In this document: piece by piece, positions 12,797 through 14,028 of the stretch | Layout of the letters: every line of letters starts with the position of its first letter | How positions within the stretch are numbered: position 1 is the first letter of the stretch | From: DASZBR01 sp033763845 | GTDB lineage: Bacteria; Pseudomonadota; Gammaproteobacteria; DASZBR01 | Direction of reading: 5' to 3' | Assembly (NCBI GenBank): GCA_033763845.1 | Contig: JANRJR010000057.1 | Location: 1 to 14,028, forward strand | Length of the DNA stretch: 14,028 bases | Made by a program: the position numbers and the translations under genes | The notes under the pieces: model-generated | The model's input: only the letters and a program-made list of their open reading frames with translations | What the model was told of the DNA's origin: nothing | The model's database searches: none

Positions 12797-14028
12797 ATGT
12801 CAAAAATACTAAATGATGCCTTTTTAGGCGATGAAACAACGCTTGTTAATAAGCTTATTAAAGCTGCAACACTCCCACAGACATCTCTCGATAATATTCG
12901 TCAACAAGCTGAAAAATTAGTCACGCAAGTTCGCAAAACGCGATTAAACCAAGGTGGTCTCGACGCATTTTTATATCAATATGATCTTTCCAGTAACGAG
13001 GGAATTGCGTTGATGTGTTTAGCCGAAGCATTGCTACGTATTCCCGACAAAAAAACCGTCGATAAATTGATTCGCGATAAAATTACCCGCGCGGACTGGG
13101 AAGAACATTTAGGTAAAAGCGAATCGTTATTTGTTAACGCCGCAACATGGGGATTGATGCTCACGGGAAAAATTATTTCCCCCACTGAAAAAGATTCGCA
13201 TGTCTTGCATAAAACCTTAAAAGGTTTAGTGAAACGCGGTGGCGAACCGTTTATTCGTAAATCCATGGCACATGCGATGAAAATTCTCGGCAATCAATTT
13301 GTCATGGGCCAAACCATTTCAAAAGCCATCAAACGCTCCATTCCGCTAGAGTCACAAGGCTATTTATTTTCATATGATATGTTAGGTGAAGCAGCGCGCA
13401 CCATGAAAGATGCGGACCGCTACTTTAACGCATACGAAAAAGCTATTGAGAAAATCGGCGAAGCAACCACAGGCAAATCACCCATTACAGGTTCAGGTAT
13501 TTCGATTAAATTATCTGCACTTCATCCTCGCTACGAATATGCACAACGTGAAGAAATTGTTCCCTTTTTGACGAAAAAATTATTAGCACTTGCGATTCAC
13601 TGCAAAAAAGTCAACATTGGCTTGACCGTGGACGCCGAAGAAGCAGAAAGATTAGATATTTCCATTGAAATTATTAAAGCTGTTTTTTGTGATCCCGCAT
13701 TAAATAATTGGGAAGGATTTGGATTAGCGCTCCAGTCATATCAAAAACGTGGCTACTACTTGATCGACGAGCTAGCCAAAATTGCGCAATCACAAAATAA
13801 AAAATTTATGGTTAGGCTAATTAAAGGCGCGTATTGGGACAGCGAAATCAAAAACGCCCAAGTCAAAGGCTTAGAGGGTTATCCTGTATTTACACGCAAA
13901 ACTGCAACAGATGTGTCTTTCTTAGCCTGCGCAAAAAAAATCCTGTCTTATTCCGATGCATTTTATCCTGCATTTGCAACACATAATGCTTATTCACTCG
14001 CCGCTATTTTAGAAATGGCAAAAGACGC
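12797..14028 (+). CDS. putA: PutA, bifunctional proline dehydrogenase / P5C dehydrogenase (N-terminal 410 residues)
   Basis: PutA oxidises proline to glutamate at the inner membrane. The window holds the helical arm and most of the FAD-binding proline dehydrogenase barrel; the rest lies beyond the edge. Active-site residues fall at a constant offset of 91 from E. coli PutA: K238 (E. coli K329) in SIKLSALHPRY, D279 (D370) in TVDAEEAERLD, and R340-L341 (R431-L432) in RLIKGAYWDSEIK. The offset means the protein starts directly at the arm and lacks the N-terminal ribbon-helix-helix DNA-binding domain, so it should not repress its own gene. The segment TRKTATDVSFLACA and FATHNAYS are also typical. 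The start at 12797 is 6 nt after the lipoprotein stop with no good ribosome binding site, suggesting coupled translation. Whether the aldehyde dehydrogenase half follows cannot be seen. Confidence 0.93.
   Translation, partial: MSKILNDAFLGDETTLVNKLIKAATLPQTSLDNIRQQAEKLVTQVRKTRLNQGGLDAFLYQYDLSSNEGIALMCLAEALLRIPDKKTVDKLIRDKITRADWEEHLGKSESLFVNAATWGLMLTGKIISPTEKDSHVLHKTLKGLVKRGGEPFIRKSMAHAMKILGNQFVMGQTISKAIKRSIPLESQGYLFSYDMLGEAARTMKDADRYFNAYEKAIEKIGEATTGKSPITGSGISIKLSALHPRYEYAQREEIVPFLTKKLLALAIHCKKVNIGLTVDAEEAERLDISIEIIKAVFCDPALNNWEGFGLALQSYQKRGYYLIDELAKIAQSQNKKFMVRLIKGAYWDSEIKNAQVKGLEGYPVFTRKTATDVSFLACAKKILSYSDAFYPAFATHNAYSLAAILEMAKD

Noticed and set aside
12976..13293. Minus-strand 105-codon open frame
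   Set aside because: It is antisense to the well-conserved putA proline dehydrogenase region.
12797..14028. putA as a truncated gene because it lacks the DNA-binding N-terminus
   Set aside because: PutA proteins without the ribbon-helix-helix domain are common in bacteria; this one starts cleanly at the helical arm.
1..14028. CRISPR arrays, insertion sequences, prophage genes or integrase attachment at the tRNAs
   Set aside because: No regularly spaced repeats, transposase or integrase motifs, or duplicated tRNA 3' ends were seen.

Overview
The window looks like chromosomal DNA of an AT-rich gammaproteobacterium, probably in or near the Legionellales (Coxiella/Legionella-type). This is inferred from the gene set: a GacA-type regulator next to uvrC, a yccA-tusD-tusC cluster, a PutA without the DNA-binding N-terminus, a secreted S1/P1 nuclease, a small ankyrin protein, an OmpA-family lipoprotein and two unrecognised proteins that could be host-interaction factors. 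No phage, insertion sequence, CRISPR array or rRNA was seen. Genus cannot be decided from the sequence alone.

Left part (1-6707) is one minus-strand directon. Read in its own direction it is tRNA-Ser(UGA), a GacA/UvrY response regulator, uvrC, an MFS transporter, a 181-residue membrane-hairpin protein with a histidine-periodic segment, and a very large unrecognised protein (786 codons, C-terminus outside the window) with internal ~30-residue repeats. The junctions are tight: tRNA to uvrY 29 nt, uvrY and uvrC overlapping, uvrC to MFS one nucleotide. uvrC is unusual at both ends: its family-conserved N-terminus has no AUG, GUG or UUG start, and its C-terminal helix-hairpin-helix domain is absent.

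Middle part (6743-11054) is a plus-strand run starting at an extended -10 promoter divergent from the tRNA: yccA (FtsH modulator/BI-1 family), shortened tusD and tusC (sulfur relay), an unknown 170-residue protein where tusB/tusE would be expected, a Sec-exported S1/P1 nuclease, a dispersed GC-rich hairpin repeat that supplies the next gene's ribosome binding site, a YihY/BrkB membrane protein, a tiny proline-rich lipoprotein and a class II aldolase/adducin-like protein. It ends tail-to-tail with, and overlapping, the ankyrin gene.

Right part: on the minus strand an unknown 156-residue protein, then tRNA-Thr(UGU) with its own promoter inside the end of that gene, then the ankyrin gene 25 nt behind the tRNA. 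From a divergent intergenic region with nested inverted repeats, a plus-strand pair begins: an OmpA-type lipoprotein (possibly DotK/IcmN-like) whose Shine-Dalgarno lies in a small GGA-loop hairpin, and putA, which runs off the end.

Together the window mixes core functions (excision repair, tRNA thiolation, proline oxidation, envelope maintenance) with probable niche-specific proteins. The GacA-type regulator and a CsrA-like site on the lipoprotein mRNA hint at a Gac/Csr-type switch, which is inference.
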